Positions 28,686 to 36,618 of a stretch of 39,374 nucleotides of DNA are shown here, in pieces (position 1 is the first letter of the stretch; the number at the start of each line of letters is the position of its first letter). The stretch spans positions 1 through 39,374 of the forward strand of contig DAIDKO010000058.1 of the NCBI GenBank assembly GCA_027450005.1, written 5' to 3'. The DNA is from Rhodanobacter sp. GTDB taxonomy: Bacteria; Pseudomonadota; Gammaproteobacteria; Xanthomonadales; Rhodanobacteraceae. The notes under the pieces are model-generated. The model had not been told where the DNA came from and ran no database searches. It saw only the letters and a list, made by a program, of their open reading frames with translations. The position numbers and the translations under genes were made by a program.

Positions 28686-29461
28686 ATGCCCATCGCCCGC
28701 ACCTGTCTTCTATTCGCCTTGTCATGCCTGTCGCTGCCGTTCGGCGCCGCCGCCGATTCCGGCAACGGGGCGTCGCTGGCGATCGGCGCCGGCATGCAGC
28801 ACATGCCAGGCTGGGTCGGGTCGCGTCGCTATCGCAGCGATCCCATCCCGTTGGTAGACATCGAGTTGCCCCGGCAAGGCTTCAGCCTATCCACCGAGGA
28901 CGGCCTGCAGTACGACCTGATCCGCGGAGCGCACATGCACGGCGGCCTGTACGGCGACTTCCAGTGGGGTCGCGAACACGACGACCTCGGCCAGCTGGCC
29001 GGCAAGGTTCCCACCCTGACCGCCCGCGCCACGGGCGGCGGCTACCTCGAATGGGATGCCAGCCGGCAATTCGATGCGGGCATGCGTCTCAGCCACGACG
29101 TCAATGGAGCCGGGGCCTACCTGCAGTTCTATGCCGAATGGGACCCGCCCAGTCTCGGCCTGCTGGAGCATTCGCTGGAGCTGCGCTGGCAGTCAATGAA
29201 CAGCGCGGCAATGCGTCGCTTCTTCGGCATTGCACCGGCCTCGGCGAAGGCGCTCGGCGTCCCGGCGTGGCAGCCGGGCGCGGGCAGCGAGCTCGCCACG
29301 CTGGAATACGACCTTTTCTTGCCAACCAGCAAGCACACCGGTTTGATGGCTTCGGTGGAATACGGCGTATTGCTTGACCGAGCCGCCGCCAGCCCGCTGG
29401 TGAACCGCTACGGTTCGCGCAACCACTTACCGAGTCTGTGGGGTACGTGTATCACTTTTGA
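28686..29461 (+). pseudogene. MipA/OmpV-family outer membrane protein, frameshifted at its C-terminus
   Basis: The protein starts with a signal peptide (MPIARTCLLFALSCLSLPFGAAA), followed by a MipA/OmpV beta-barrel: GWVGSRRYRSDPIPLVDIE, GLQYDLIRG, GGYLEWDASRQFDAGMRL, ELRWQSMNSAAMRRFFGI and YGVLLDRAAASPLVNRYGSRNH. After NH (29426) the reading frame diverges from the family. The frame shifted by one base gives LTESVGYVYHF and a stop at 29459-29461, the expected last beta strand with terminal Phe. In the actual frame translation runs on to 29543 without a beta-signal. One base appears to have been lost near 29424-29426. MipA proteins are scaffold-type proteins of the murein machinery or OmpV porins. 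Without the terminal strand, insertion by Bam should fail. Confidence 0.75.
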
Positions 29462-29592
29462 AGCATGCCGGGTCCCCAACAGCGGAGCAGCCAGCCGATA
29501 CTGTTCGTTTCCAACCTGTGCACATGCGCCGGAGCCGCGCTAGCCCCACCGCCGCATCAAGGGAAACGCCAACAGCTTGCATGCCGTCACCG

Positions 29593-29611
29593 AACGCTAT
29601 GCAGCGTTTTT
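29593..29611 (+). terminator. Terminator after mipA
   Basis: Perfect stem AACGCT / AGCGTT with loop ATGC followed by TTT and TAGCC, about 130 nt after the original mipA stop. Short but well placed. Confidence 0.5.
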
Positions 29612-29902
29612 AGCCAAATCACATAGACCACCGGATGGACCGGTGCGGCAACCACGGATCGGAATCTCAACCGCCCCCAGGGTTCGCCGGCCCATTCCGG
29701 CTCGCGCTGAAGATGGGCGGCGGAGCCGCCCGACGGTCGGGTTCGCGGCTCGAAGAGTTCGACTGTCACGCCACGATTCGACGCTGGGGACAAGTCGGAT
29801 CTTCGTCGCCCCTGAGTCAACCGTCGCTGGCGCCACCACGCACCGTTGATGACTCTTCACCGCGTTAAGCTTCCATCCCAGACGGCCGCGAGGTTTCGGC
29901 CA
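29612..29902. other. Intergenic region without recognised gene
   Basis: This stretch between the mipA terminator and the Rieske gene has several short high-GC open frames without family similarity and a GGCGGAGCCGCC palindrome near 29722. I see no RNA gene, repeat or promoter that I can support. Confidence 0.4.
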
Positions 29903-30229
29903 TCACCGGTCGTCGCGGGTCCAGATCGTGCCGCTCTCCTCGCGCACCGGGAAACGCGCAACTGGCTCGTAGGCCGGCGGACAGGTTACTGCACCACTGC
30001 GCAGGTCGAAACGAGCGCCGTGGCGCGGACATTCCACCTCGTAACCATGCACCTCGCCGCCGGCCAGATCGCCGCCGTCATGCGTACACACGTCCTCAAT
30101 GGCGTAGAGGTCTCCGTCGACGTTGTACACGGCGATTGGCGTGTCGCCGTCAAATACCACCTTGAACTCGCCGGGCAGCAGTTCGCCGCGCGCGCCTACG
30201 CATACCCAACCCTCATTCGACAGGCTCAT
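29903..30229 (-). CDS. Rieske [2Fe-2S] ferredoxin
   Basis: The 108-residue protein is a soluble Rieske-type ferredoxin like the electron-transfer subunits of non-haem iron oxygenases. The cluster ligands are in CTHDGG (Cys-x-His) and CPRHGARFD (Cys-x-x-His), at residues of about 48-73. N- and C-terminal strands complete the Rieske fold (FKVVFDGDTPIAVYNVDGDLYAI and VARFPVREESGTIW). No oxygenase or reductase is next to it. Rieske proteins of this size also occur with suf iron-sulfur assembly genes in related genomes, but none are in the window. The start overlaps the stop of the upstream GNAT gene (ATGA, 30226-30229). Confidence 0.88.
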   Translation of the reverse strand: MSLSNEGWVCVGARGELLPGEFKVVFDGDTPIAVYNVDGDLYAIEDVCTHDGGDLAGGEVHGYEVECPRHGARFDLRSGAVTCPPAYEPVARFPVREESGTIWTRDDR

Positions 30230-30762
30230 GCGAACTCCTTACGCAGCACCTCGAAGCGTAGGTCGTCGCGACGCGGAATCCCAAAACGCGCATCCCCGTA
30301 GGGAAAGGGCTGGAACTCGCCGGTACGGCAATAGCCGCGACGCTCGTAGAAGGCGATCAGCTCCGCGCGCTGCACGATCACCGTCATGTGCATCGCTCGG
30401 CAGCCCCAATGGTCACGAGCGATGCGTTCGGCTTCGACCAGCACGGCCTTGCCGATACCATCGCGCTGTCGCAATGGATCGACTGCGAACATGCCAAAGT
30501 AGCCGAGGTCGCCCCGACGCTCGACATGGCAGCTCGCCAGCAGTTCGCCGCTTCGCTCGGCCAACAGGATCTTGCCTTGCGGTTGGCCAAGCAACGCGGC
30601 TACGCCCGCAGCATCGGTACGCTGGCCGTCGAGCAGGTCGGACTCGGTTGTCCAGCCGCGCCTACCGGAGTCGCCGCGATAAGCGGATTCGACCAGAGCC
30701 ACGATGGCGGGAATATCGGCAGCGACCGCAGCGCGGAAATTCAGCTCGGAGATTTCGGACAT
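30226..30762 (-). CDS. GNAT-family N-acetyltransferase
   Basis: The 178-residue protein begins MSEISELNFRAAVAADIPAIVALVESAYRGD, a standard GNAT start. It continues with a glycine-rich insertion and the acetyl-CoA site YFGMFAVDPLRQRDGIGKAVLVEAE, then MTVIVQRAELIAFYERRGYCRTGE. Substrate unknown. I chose ATG 30762; the open frame extends 10 codons upstream to 30792. It is coupled to the downstream Rieske ferredoxin by ATGA overlap, which suggests co-expression, although the functional link is not obvious. Confidence 0.85.
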   Translation of the reverse strand: MSEISELNFRAAVAADIPAIVALVESAYRGDSGRRGWTTESDLLDGQRTDAAGVAALLGQPQGKILLAERSGELLASCHVERRGDLGYFGMFAVDPLRQRDGIGKAVLVEAERIARDHWGCRAMHMTVIVQRAELIAFYERRGYCRTGEFQPFPYGDARFGIPRRDDLRFEVLRKEFA

Positions 30763-30933
30763 GCACAAATGGTAGGACTTCGGAGGAACCATGGCGACGG
30801 GGGCAGCGAGCCGTGGCGCCGGAATCAGCCCTTCTCGGAACTTACGCGCTCACGTCGCGAAAGAGTCCGTTACCTCTCCACACCCTGACGCGTCGAAGTG
30901 ATCCAAACGGCATGCGCATCGTGCGGAGCAGAC

Positions 30934-32115
30934 TCAACGTGACAGCAAGCCCATTTCTTGGAGCAACGTCGGCGGGCCTTGTGTTTCGAAGCAAAACCCC
31001 TCTACCTCGAACACGTGAATACACGCGCTGACGACATCCGCATCGAACTTGGTACCGCTCTCTCGTCGGATTTCAGCCAGTGCAACATCGGTGCCTAACG
31101 CCTCTCGATACGGCCGATGGGAGGCCATCGACTCGACCAAATCAGCCACGGCAATGATCCGAGCTTCGTGCACGATTTCGTCGCCACGCAAGCCATCAGG
31201 GTAACCCGAACCATCGAGTCGTTCATGGTGCTGGCGCACCGCTGTAGCCACCGGCCACATGTCATCGAGTTGACGCAACACCTCGAATCCAACGACTGGA
31301 TGGACCTGTATCAGCGCGCGCTCGACGCTACTGAGTTTGCCCGGATAGACCAGGATCTCCAATGGAACACGGATCTTACCGATATCGTGCACCATCGCCG
31401 CGAGGCGCAGCCCTTCCAGTCGGCTTTGCGAATAGCCCAACCGGCGTCCAATAGCTACCGCCAGCTCCGCGACACGCCGTCCATGCCCAGCGGTATAGGG
31501 GTCTCGTAACTCCAATACGTGCGCCAGGGCTTCAATTGAATGGGTCAACGCCTTTTCGTGAGCGATGCGGACGCGCAAAGTCTCGACGCCAAAGCCAAGA
31601 TGATCGCTCAGCCCACTCAGCAGCCCCATTTCCTGCGGACCGAAGGCATCGATGGTGCTTGAGTAAACCATCAAAGCAGCCACTACCCGCCCATTCGAGA
31701 GCTTGATCGGCAAGCTGAATGACGAGGCAAGCCCGGACCGTCGCGCGCTCGCTAGCCAAGGCCTGAAGTCCGCGGCATCCTGCATGCGATTGTTGAACTG
31801 AGCCGTGCCCGTGCGAATCGCACGACCCGTCGGCCCGCTACCTTGGGGAGAAAGATCCCAAGTGACATCGATACCGTCCAAATAAGCTTTGGCAGGTCCA
31901 GCACAAGCGACGACCTCAACGCTTTTCCTCGCATCGTTGAGTGGCACACCAACCCAAGCGAGCGCAAAGCCCAATCCCTGAGCAGTAATGGCCTCGCACA
32001 TGCCCTGGTAAAGCTCGTGCTCGCCGCTTGCTTGCAACAATACGGCACCAGCCACACTGATCATTTTCAGCGTCGCGTCCAACTGCCCTAGACGCCCTTC
32101 AGACGTAAGCTTCAT
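30934..32115 (-). CDS. GAF-HD-GYP cyclic di-GMP phosphodiesterase
   Basis: The protein has a GAF-type sensor (residues about 15-180 from the chosen start, with GLGFALAWVGVPLNDARKSVEVVA and SFSLPIKLSNGRVVAALMVYS). An HD-GYP domain follows: TAGHGRRVAELAVAIG, AAMVHDIGKIRVP (HD and metal ligands), RQHHERLDGSGYPDGL (GYP) and IIAVADLVESMASHRPYR. All metal ligands visible in active HD-GYP enzymes are kept, so it should hydrolyse c-di-GMP to pGpG or GMP. I chose ATG 32115 (MKLTSEGRLG), giving 393 residues. An upstream ATG at 32223 would add 36 residues across a run of ten G. With fimX, the window holds one degenerate c-di-GMP receptor and one likely active hydrolase. Confidence 0.85.
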   Translation of the reverse strand: MKLTSEGRLGQLDATLKMISVAGAVLLQASGEHELYQGMCEAITAQGLGFALAWVGVPLNDARKSVEVVACAGPAKAYLDGIDVTWDLSPQGSGPTGRAIRTGTAQFNNRMQDAADFRPWLASARRSGLASSFSLPIKLSNGRVVAALMVYSSTIDAFGPQEMGLLSGLSDHLGFGVETLRVRIAHEKALTHSIEALAHVLELRDPYTAGHGRRVAELAVAIGRRLGYSQSRLEGLRLAAMVHDIGKIRVPLEILVYPGKLSSVERALIQVHPVVGFEVLRQLDDMWPVATAVRQHHERLDGSGYPDGLRGDEIVHEARIIAVADLVESMASHRPYREALGTDVALAEIRRESGTKFDADVVSACIHVFEVEGFCFETQGPPTLLQEMGLLSR

Positions 32116-32149
32116 AAGGAACCCGGGCAGCGCCGCGAACCGGAAAACG

Positions 32150-32159
32150 CCCCCCCCCC
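32150..32159. repeat. Homopolymeric C10/G10 tract upstream of the HD-GYP gene
   Basis: Ten consecutive C on the plus strand (G on the coding strand), 35 nt upstream of the chosen start codon and inside the frame of the alternative longer start. Tracts of this length are prone to slippage in bacteria and to sequencing error. Confidence 0.7.
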
Positions 32160-32223
32160 TCACACAACGACAGCGAACATCACCGATGGCATTGTTTTCA
32201 ACGGTGCTGACGGGAGCTCGCAT

Positions 32224-32592
32224 GATCTGGCATCTCAGACTTTAGTGATGGGGGCGTCGTGAGTAGAAAATACGTGATCAAGAGCTAAAAACACACTCCC
32301 CCTCTGAGAGCAACTGCCCGTGAAGCGGCTCCCCCTTCGCGACGAGACCGCCACTGCTTCTGCTGATTCGCATTCATCGATCCTCACGGAAGACTCGCTC
32401 GGGTCGCGAAGTCTCCCTGAAGGTGCGATGCCACCGCAAGCGTCAGAAACGTATTGAGTGCAAGGTACTGGGCGACCAGTGAATCTTGCGTGCGGACGCT
32501 TTGGTTTCCATTAGGGCGACCGCTTGGACCTGCTTGGCGCGACGCCCTGCGTCAGCAAAGCTGTGAGCGCCTCCCCCGAACGGATGGCACCC
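32224..32592. other. Intergenic region without recognised gene
   Basis: The 369 bp between the HD-GYP gene and the TetR gene holds only short frames without family similarity. It probably includes the HD-GYP promoter on the left side; AT-rich AAAATACGTGATCAAGAGCT lies at about 32268-32287. No RNA gene or repeat was recognised. Confidence 0.4.
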
Positions 32593-33180
32593 CTAGCGAC
32601 CCTGCTTACTGAGGCAGACAAGCAAGTGGTTACCCACCGCGGCGGGACCCACACTGGAGCGCCCACCCCGCCCTACGATCATCGCGCCCTCTAGCGCCGA
32701 CAGCAGCAACTGGGCGAGAGCCTCTGCACCCTGCGTAGTGGTCACCCGCCCGCTCTGCTGGGCGTCGCGAAAGGCCGCGGTAAGCCAGTCCAGGTTGAGA
32801 CGGAAAAAGTCGGCGACCCCGTCGGCGACCTGAGCAGGCAGGGCAGCCGCTTCGGCGCCCAGCATGCCGCAGACGCATAACCGCCCGTCCTTTGCGTAGG
32901 TGGTGGCGAACAGGAGCACGTAGGCCTCTAGGCGTGCCATGGGATCGCGTCGGGCCGTATCGATGGCAGCGAGCGACGACTCGAAGCGTTCGGTGTAACG
33001 GCGGGCGAGCGTGGCAACCAGGTCAGCCTTGGTGCGAAAATGATGGTGCACACTGGGCTTGCGGATACCCACCGCCCGCGCCACGTCGTCAAAAGAGAAG
33101 CCGTCGTAGCCACGTTGCTGAATCAGCGCTTCGGCGACGTCCATCACCCGCGTCGCGGTGGAGCCGATCACGGTGTTCAC
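32593..33180 (-). CDS. TetR/AcrR-family transcriptional regulator
   Basis: The 195-residue protein has the TetR N-terminal HTH: TRVMDVAEALIQQRGYDGFSFDDVARAVGIRKPSVHHHFRTKADLV in order, followed by an all-helical ligand-binding region with CVCGMLGAEAAALP. The Cys pair C-x-C there resembles regulators that sense electrophiles, though this is weak evidence. It is the second gene of a two-gene unit: the start overlaps the cupin stop (ATGA, 33177-33180). A palindromic operator-like site just upstream of the cupin gene suggests that the protein represses its own operon. Confidence 0.88.
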   Translation of the reverse strand: MNTVIGSTATRVMDVAEALIQQRGYDGFSFDDVARAVGIRKPSVHHHFRTKADLVATLARRYTERFESSLAAIDTARRDPMARLEAYVLLFATTYAKDGRLCVCGMLGAEAAALPAQVADGVADFFRLNLDWLTAAFRDAQQSGRVTTTQGAEALAQLLLSALEGAMIVGRGGRSSVGPAAVGNHLLVCLSKQGR

Positions 33181-33851
33181 GCCGCGACTTGGGCGTCGGT
33201 GATCAGGTGTCCGGTCTTAACCAGGATGGTGCAGCCCTCGCGACTGAATGGCTTATGCTGACTGAGATGCGGGCTGCGGATCCAGGTGCCGGCTGGATAG
33301 CGGCCGTGCTCGTCCTCGAACGTACCCTCCACCACCAGAATCTCCTCGCCGCCGAAGTGACGATGCGGATTGAAGTAGGTGTTCGGCGCCCAGCGCACGA
33401 GCGCGGCGTGCTCGGTGCGGAAATCGTGCAGCGGCATCACCGACAGGCCAGGCACCAAGCCGGGAAACCACGAATCCTCGCGCGTGTGCACCACCACGCG
33501 GGCGAGGTCGTCGGGGGCGGAGTAGCGCAGCTTAACGAACAGCACGCAGCCGGTGTTCGACCACGGCGCATGCGAGGATCCGGGCGGGTTGCGAATATAG
33601 CTCCCGGGACCGTAACAGCCGGTTTCGTCGCAGAATTCGCCGTCGAGCACGAATAGCTCCTCGCCCAGCGCGTGCAGATGGTTATCGAAGTGCGAGCCAG
33701 GTGCATAACGAACGATGGACGTGGCGCGTGCCACCTCGCCGCCATCGCGCTCAAGCATCTTGCGCTCGACGCCCGCCGAAGGTGACGGTACCCAGTCCAG
33801 CGCGGAAACATCGACCACCTCCCGTCGGGACCAGTCGGAACGAAGCTGCAT
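33177..33851 (-). CDS. Bicupin protein, ChrR-like
   Basis: The 224-residue protein contains two cupin domains of the ChrR anti-sigma type. The first shows the metal-binding His pattern YAPGSHFDNHLHALGEELFVLDGEF and GSYIRNPPGSSHAPWS. The second has APNTYFNPHRHFGGEEILVVEGTFEDEHG, GTWIRSPHLSQHKPFSREG. The HxH-E and later His residues are present in both, so both can bind metal. Fused ChrR N-terminal zinc sites are absent, so it is not an anti-sigma factor. A dioxygenase or isomerase role is possible but not assignable. It is the first gene of a unit with a TetR regulator. Confidence 0.8.
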   Translation of the reverse strand: MQLRSDWSRREVVDVSALDWVPSPSAGVERKMLERDGGEVARATSIVRYAPGSHFDNHLHALGEELFVLDGEFCDETGCYGPGSYIRNPPGSSHAPWSNTGCVLFVKLRYSAPDDLARVVVHTREDSWFPGLVPGLSVMPLHDFRTEHAALVRWAPNTYFNPHRHFGGEEILVVEGTFEDEHGRYPAGTWIRSPHLSQHKPFSREGCTILVKTGHLITDAQVAA

Positions 33852-33861
33852 GATTGCTTAC

Positions 33862-33879
33862 CTACCTATTGGAAGGTAG
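33862..33879 (-). promoter_or_regulatory. Palindromic operator of the cupin-TetR operon
   Basis: Perfect inverted repeat CTACCT-ATTGGA-AGGTAG, 10 bp upstream of the cupin start codon. It is immediately followed (upstream in transcription) by ACTATATC-like sequence that can serve as a -10 box. Size, symmetry and position fit a TetR-dimer site, so the coupled TetR gene is the likely ligand. Confidence 0.7.
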
Positions 33880-34225
33880 ATATAGTGCACGCGCAGCGCC
33901 CATCGGGCAAGCCACGACCATAAAGAATCCAAGAGCGACCGCTGAGGGTCACTCTCAAAACCCACCCACAGGCATGAACACTCCTCTCGAGCTCGATCGG
34001 CCGTCTCGTAACTTTCCGTGAAATCGGCTCGCCCAAGCGAATGGGAGATGAACGTAGCACAATCGATTGCAGGGGCTTGGTTGCAGCATCCCTGCGTCCG
34101 TGCTATCCCTGATCAGGCAGTTTGCTCGGGTGCGCGTCACGCCTCAGGGGCACCCTCCTGTGAGCGGGCACTGACGCGGGCTCCGGCGGAAAGCATCCCC
34201 TACCCTTTCAAGAGGTAACGCCCAC
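33880..34225. other. Intergenic region between the cupin operon and the repeat-protein gene
   Basis: Divergent spacer of 346 bp. The left end carries the cupin promoter and the right end carries the leader of the repeat protein, with AAGAGG about 10 nt before its ATG. A GAGCGACC / GGGTCACTC near-palindrome lies at 33930-33955. Nothing else was recognised. Confidence 0.4.
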
Positions 34226-34834
34226 ATGAACGCACGCAAGTTTGCCCTGGCTCAAGCCATTGCCCTAGTCCTTGCCGCGCCGGCGTTCTTGGTGGCGGCG
34301 CCCGCTCTATCCGCACCGTTCTCGCCGCAGACTGTTCCTACCTCTACGCCGGCCGACACCAGTCCCGACCAAGCCACTGAGACCGCTGAGCAGCAGACGG
34401 CCACCGCCAACCAAGCTTCGGCAAACGCCTCGACGGATGCCAGCAGGGACGCCACAGAAGCGGCCAAGCCGACCGAGGCTACCGAGGCTACCGAGCCAAC
34501 CGAGGCGAGCGAAGCAACCGAGGCCTCTCAAGCTTCGACGGCCAGTGAGGCTTCGGATGCGAGCCAAGCCTCGGAAGCAAGCCATGCTGCCGAAGCCAGT
34601 CAGGCTTCGGAGGCCAGCCAGGCTTCGGAGGCCAGCCAGGCCTCACAAGCCAGTCAGGCTGCTGAAGCCAGTCAGGCCTCGGAGGCCAGCCAGGCTGCGC
34701 AAGCGAGTCAGGCCGCTGAAGCCAGTCAGGCCTCGGAGGCCAGCCAAGCTGCACAAGCGAGCCAGGCCTCGGAGGCTAGCCAAGCAGCTCAGGCCAGCGA
34801 AGCCTCTCAGGCGGGCCAGTCAGCGGGCGACTAA
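34226..34834 (+). CDS. Secreted Ala-Ser-Gln/Glu triplet-repeat protein, unknown function
   Basis: I do not recognise the family. The 202-residue product has a clear Sec signal peptide (MNARKFALAQAIALVLAAPA ... LSA, cleavage near residue 30). A Thr/Glu/Ala-rich spacer (about 31-95) follows, then a low-complexity region to the end in which almost every third residue is Gln or Glu between Ala-Ser or Ala-Ala pairs (ASQASE, ASQAAE, ASQASQ). The mature part lacks Cys and aromatic residues and is acidic. The start has AAGAGG at suitable distance. An outer-membrane barrel gene follows 115 nt downstream on the same strand. Strict three-residue periodicity suggests a fibrous or helical polymer, or a disordered linker. 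Composition alone cannot separate a surface fibre from a secreted mucin-like coat. Confidence 0.7.
   Translation: MNARKFALAQAIALVLAAPAFLVAAPALSAPFSPQTVPTSTPADTSPDQATETAEQQTATANQASANASTDASRDATEAAKPTEATEATEPTEASEATEASQASTASEASDASQASEASHAAEASQASEASQASEASQASQASQAAEASQASEASQAAQASQAAEASQASEASQAAQASQASEASQAAQASEASQAGQSAGD
34540..34810 (+). repeat. Tandem 18-bp / 54-bp coding repeats in the triplet-repeat protein gene
   Basis: The DNA is built from units like GCCAGYCAGGCYTCGGAG (18 bp, ASQASE) with variants. A higher-order 54-bp period is visible: GCTGAAGCCAGTCAGGCCTC occurs at 34661 and again at 34715. Unit identity at the nucleotide level suggests recent expansion or homogenisation, so copy number may vary between strains. 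Confidence 0.75.
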
Positions 34835-34949
34835 ACCGAGCTGACTTCGATCGATCGACTGCTTTTAAGGGCAACGCCTTCTCGGAGGCCCGTGCGTCGT
34901 GTTCAGCGACCGGGCCTTCGACTACACCTACCACCGATAGGGGTTATCG

Positions 34950-35735
34950 ATGAAAAAACGTGTTTTGGGCTGTGCGCTGGCGCTCCTTTGCTCTGGCGCC
35001 CTGCTCGACATGCCGTTGGCGCGGGCGGACAACGCTCCATCGACAGGATCGGTGAGCTTGGCTGGCTTCTATCTTTCCGGTAAGTACGGCCACAGTAAGA
35101 GCACCGACATACTGTATGTGCCGTTCACAGTGCGGCTCCAAAGTGGGCGCTTCACGTGGAGCGCCACGCTGCCGTATCTGCAAATAAGCGGACCGGGTAA
35201 CGTACTACCGAATATCGGTTCGGTAGGTGCTGGCAGCAACGTCCGCACTACCAACTCGGGCATGGGTGATATTCGACTGGGGGCCGACTACAGAGTCTGG
35301 AGCGACAACTCCAGCGGTGTAGCGCTGACAGTGGGCGGCCGGGTCAAGCTGGGAACTGCCGATCATGCCGCCGGCCTCGGTACCGGCAAGAATGACTATG
35401 CGCTGCAACTACGCTTGTCGCGCGCGACCGGCAAGCTTTATTTGGCGGCTACCGCCGGATACCGGAAGCAGGGATCGCCGACCGGCCTGCAACTGCGCAA
35501 CGTGGCCTATGGCAAAGCCGACATTATCTACAGCTTCAGTCGAAGCAACAGCCTAGGTTTTAGCACGTTCTACGATCAGGCCTCGTTGGCAACCGGTACC
35601 TCACTCCTGACGAGTGCGCTGTATTTCAGCCATCATCTAGACGACCAATGGTCGGCGACTTTCTTCGCCATGAAGGGATACACCCGCAACTCGCCTGGCT
35701 ACGGTGCCGGCATCTCCCTCAGCTACGGTTTCTAA
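34950..35735 (+). CDS. Outer-membrane beta-barrel protein, transporter-like
   Basis: The 261-residue protein has a signal peptide (MKKRVLGCALALLCSGALLD ... ARA, cleavage near residue 27). The rest consists of amphipathic beta strands with turns: VSLAGFYLSGKYGHSKSTDILYVPFTVRLQSGRFTWSATLPYLQI in order, IRLGADYRVWSDNS, ALTVGGRVKLGT, ALQLRLSRATGKLYLAATAGY and the C-terminal GAGISLSYGF ending in Phe, the Bam recognition signal. It resembles the barrel group often called transporters of the phenol meta-pathway type. A signature-like element is ISGPGNVLP. No cargo or partner is known. The preceding repeat-protein gene on the same strand makes export or anchoring of that protein an attractive idea. 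The ATG is preceded by AGGGG. Confidence 0.78.
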   Translation: MKKRVLGCALALLCSGALLDMPLARADNAPSTGSVSLAGFYLSGKYGHSKSTDILYVPFTVRLQSGRFTWSATLPYLQISGPGNVLPNIGSVGAGSNVRTTNSGMGDIRLGADYRVWSDNSSGVALTVGGRVKLGTADHAAGLGTGKNDYALQLRLSRATGKLYLAATAGYRKQGSPTGLQLRNVAYGKADIIYSFSRSNSLGFSTFYDQASLATGTSLLTSALYFSHHLDDQWSATFFAMKGYTRNSPGYGAGISLSYGF

Positions 35736-36166
35736 AGCGCACTCGTGATGGTGAAGTCGCGGGGGATCAAAAGCGGAAGCTTCTCCACGGTTGGAATCGC
35801 GCGACCGGAGCGGGCTTTACCGTAGGCAGCTCACATGCGTGTCGGAGTATCGCAGTTGCCCCTCGCCACACCCACAGGGCTGAGGCGAGGGTCCCCTTGC
35901 GGTTGGAATGAGCTGGCGATCTGAGCAATTCGCGCGCGATGGTCTGGTAAGGATCGCCTGATTAACCACTGTCGGTGGCAACGTTGGATTTTCGTGGCAT
36001 GCGCAGCCATCGCGAAGGCGCCTTCAAGCAATCCATCGCCCAACAGATTGAAACATCCATTGCGACAAGTGCTCTGGTAAAACAGCGAACTTGCCTTAAT
36101 TCCTCAGATGTCTCAGGATCGTGCCGCCCTGACTACGGCAAACTAGCTCCCACTTAGAGGAATCAC
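35736..36166. other. Intergenic region without recognised gene
   Basis: The 431 bp between the barrel gene and the H-NS gene has an 8-bp inverted repeat CCCTCGCC / GGCGAGGG at 35860-35891 with a 16-nt loop and no T-run. The right half is AT-richer and probably contains the H-NS promoter. Short frames show no family similarity. Confidence 0.4.
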
Positions 36167-36574
36167 ATGAGCATTAACCTCGAATCGCTCTCCCCTGCTG
36201 AACTTCAAGCGCTCATCAAGAGCGCCGAATCGCAGATGGAATCCTCAAGGAAGAATCACATCAAGGATGTTCGCACCAAGATTGACGGCATCCTAGCTGG
36301 CGCCGGGTTGACCATTGGCGAGGTTTACCCAACGCGCGGTGGCAAAGGCGCCAAAAGTCCGAAAGCAGCCGTCGCCCCGAAGTATCGCAATCCCAACAAC
36401 GCGGCCCAAACTTGGTCGGGCCGGGGCAAGCGTCCACTTTGGTTCGCCGAGGCTTTGAAGAAGAAGGGTGTGACTGCCGAGAGCATGTTGATTGCAGGTG
36501 CGACGGTAAAGGCCACGCCTGCGAAGAAGGCAGCGAAAAAAGCCCCAGCAAAGAAAGCTGCATCCAAGAAGTAA
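36167..36574 (+). CDS. H-NS family nucleoid-associated protein with Lys/Ala tail
   Basis: The 135-residue protein has an N-terminal oligomerisation helix (LESLSPAELQALIKSAESQMESSRK), a linker, and the H-NS DNA-binding core YRNPNNAAQTWSGRGKRPLWFAEALKKKG, where the AT-hook-like loop is the SGRGKRP part. The C-terminus is a Lys/Ala/Pro tail (AAKKAPAKKAASKK). H-NS homologues of this type silence AT-rich, often foreign, DNA. It lies in the accessory part of the window, between the repeat-protein region and a toxin-antitoxin pair, so it may be carried by the island. AGAGGAATC precedes the ATG. A strong terminator follows the stop. Confidence 0.88.
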   Translation: MSINLESLSPAELQALIKSAESQMESSRKNHIKDVRTKIDGILAGAGLTIGEVYPTRGGKGAKSPKAAVAPKYRNPNNAAQTWSGRGKRPLWFAEALKKKGVTAESMLIAGATVKATPAKKAAKKAPAKKAASKK

Positions 36575-36592
36575 GACCCAGCATCACAAGCG

Positions 36593-36618
36593 AGCCCCCA
36601 CATGCTGGGGGCTTTTTT
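36593..36618 (+). terminator. Terminator after the H-NS family gene
   Basis: Perfect 8-bp stem AGCCCCCA / TGGGGGCT with loop CATGC followed by TTTTTT, 19 nt after the stop codon. Confidence 0.9.

Noticed and set aside
34540-34810. Repeat block considered as CRISPR or minisatellite
   Set aside because: Repeats are in-frame coding units without unique spacers.
34272-34844. Arg/Pro-rich 190-codon frame overlapping the repeat gene
   Set aside because: It is the second frame of the same tandem repeats, has no signal peptide or start context, and only mirrors the repeat.
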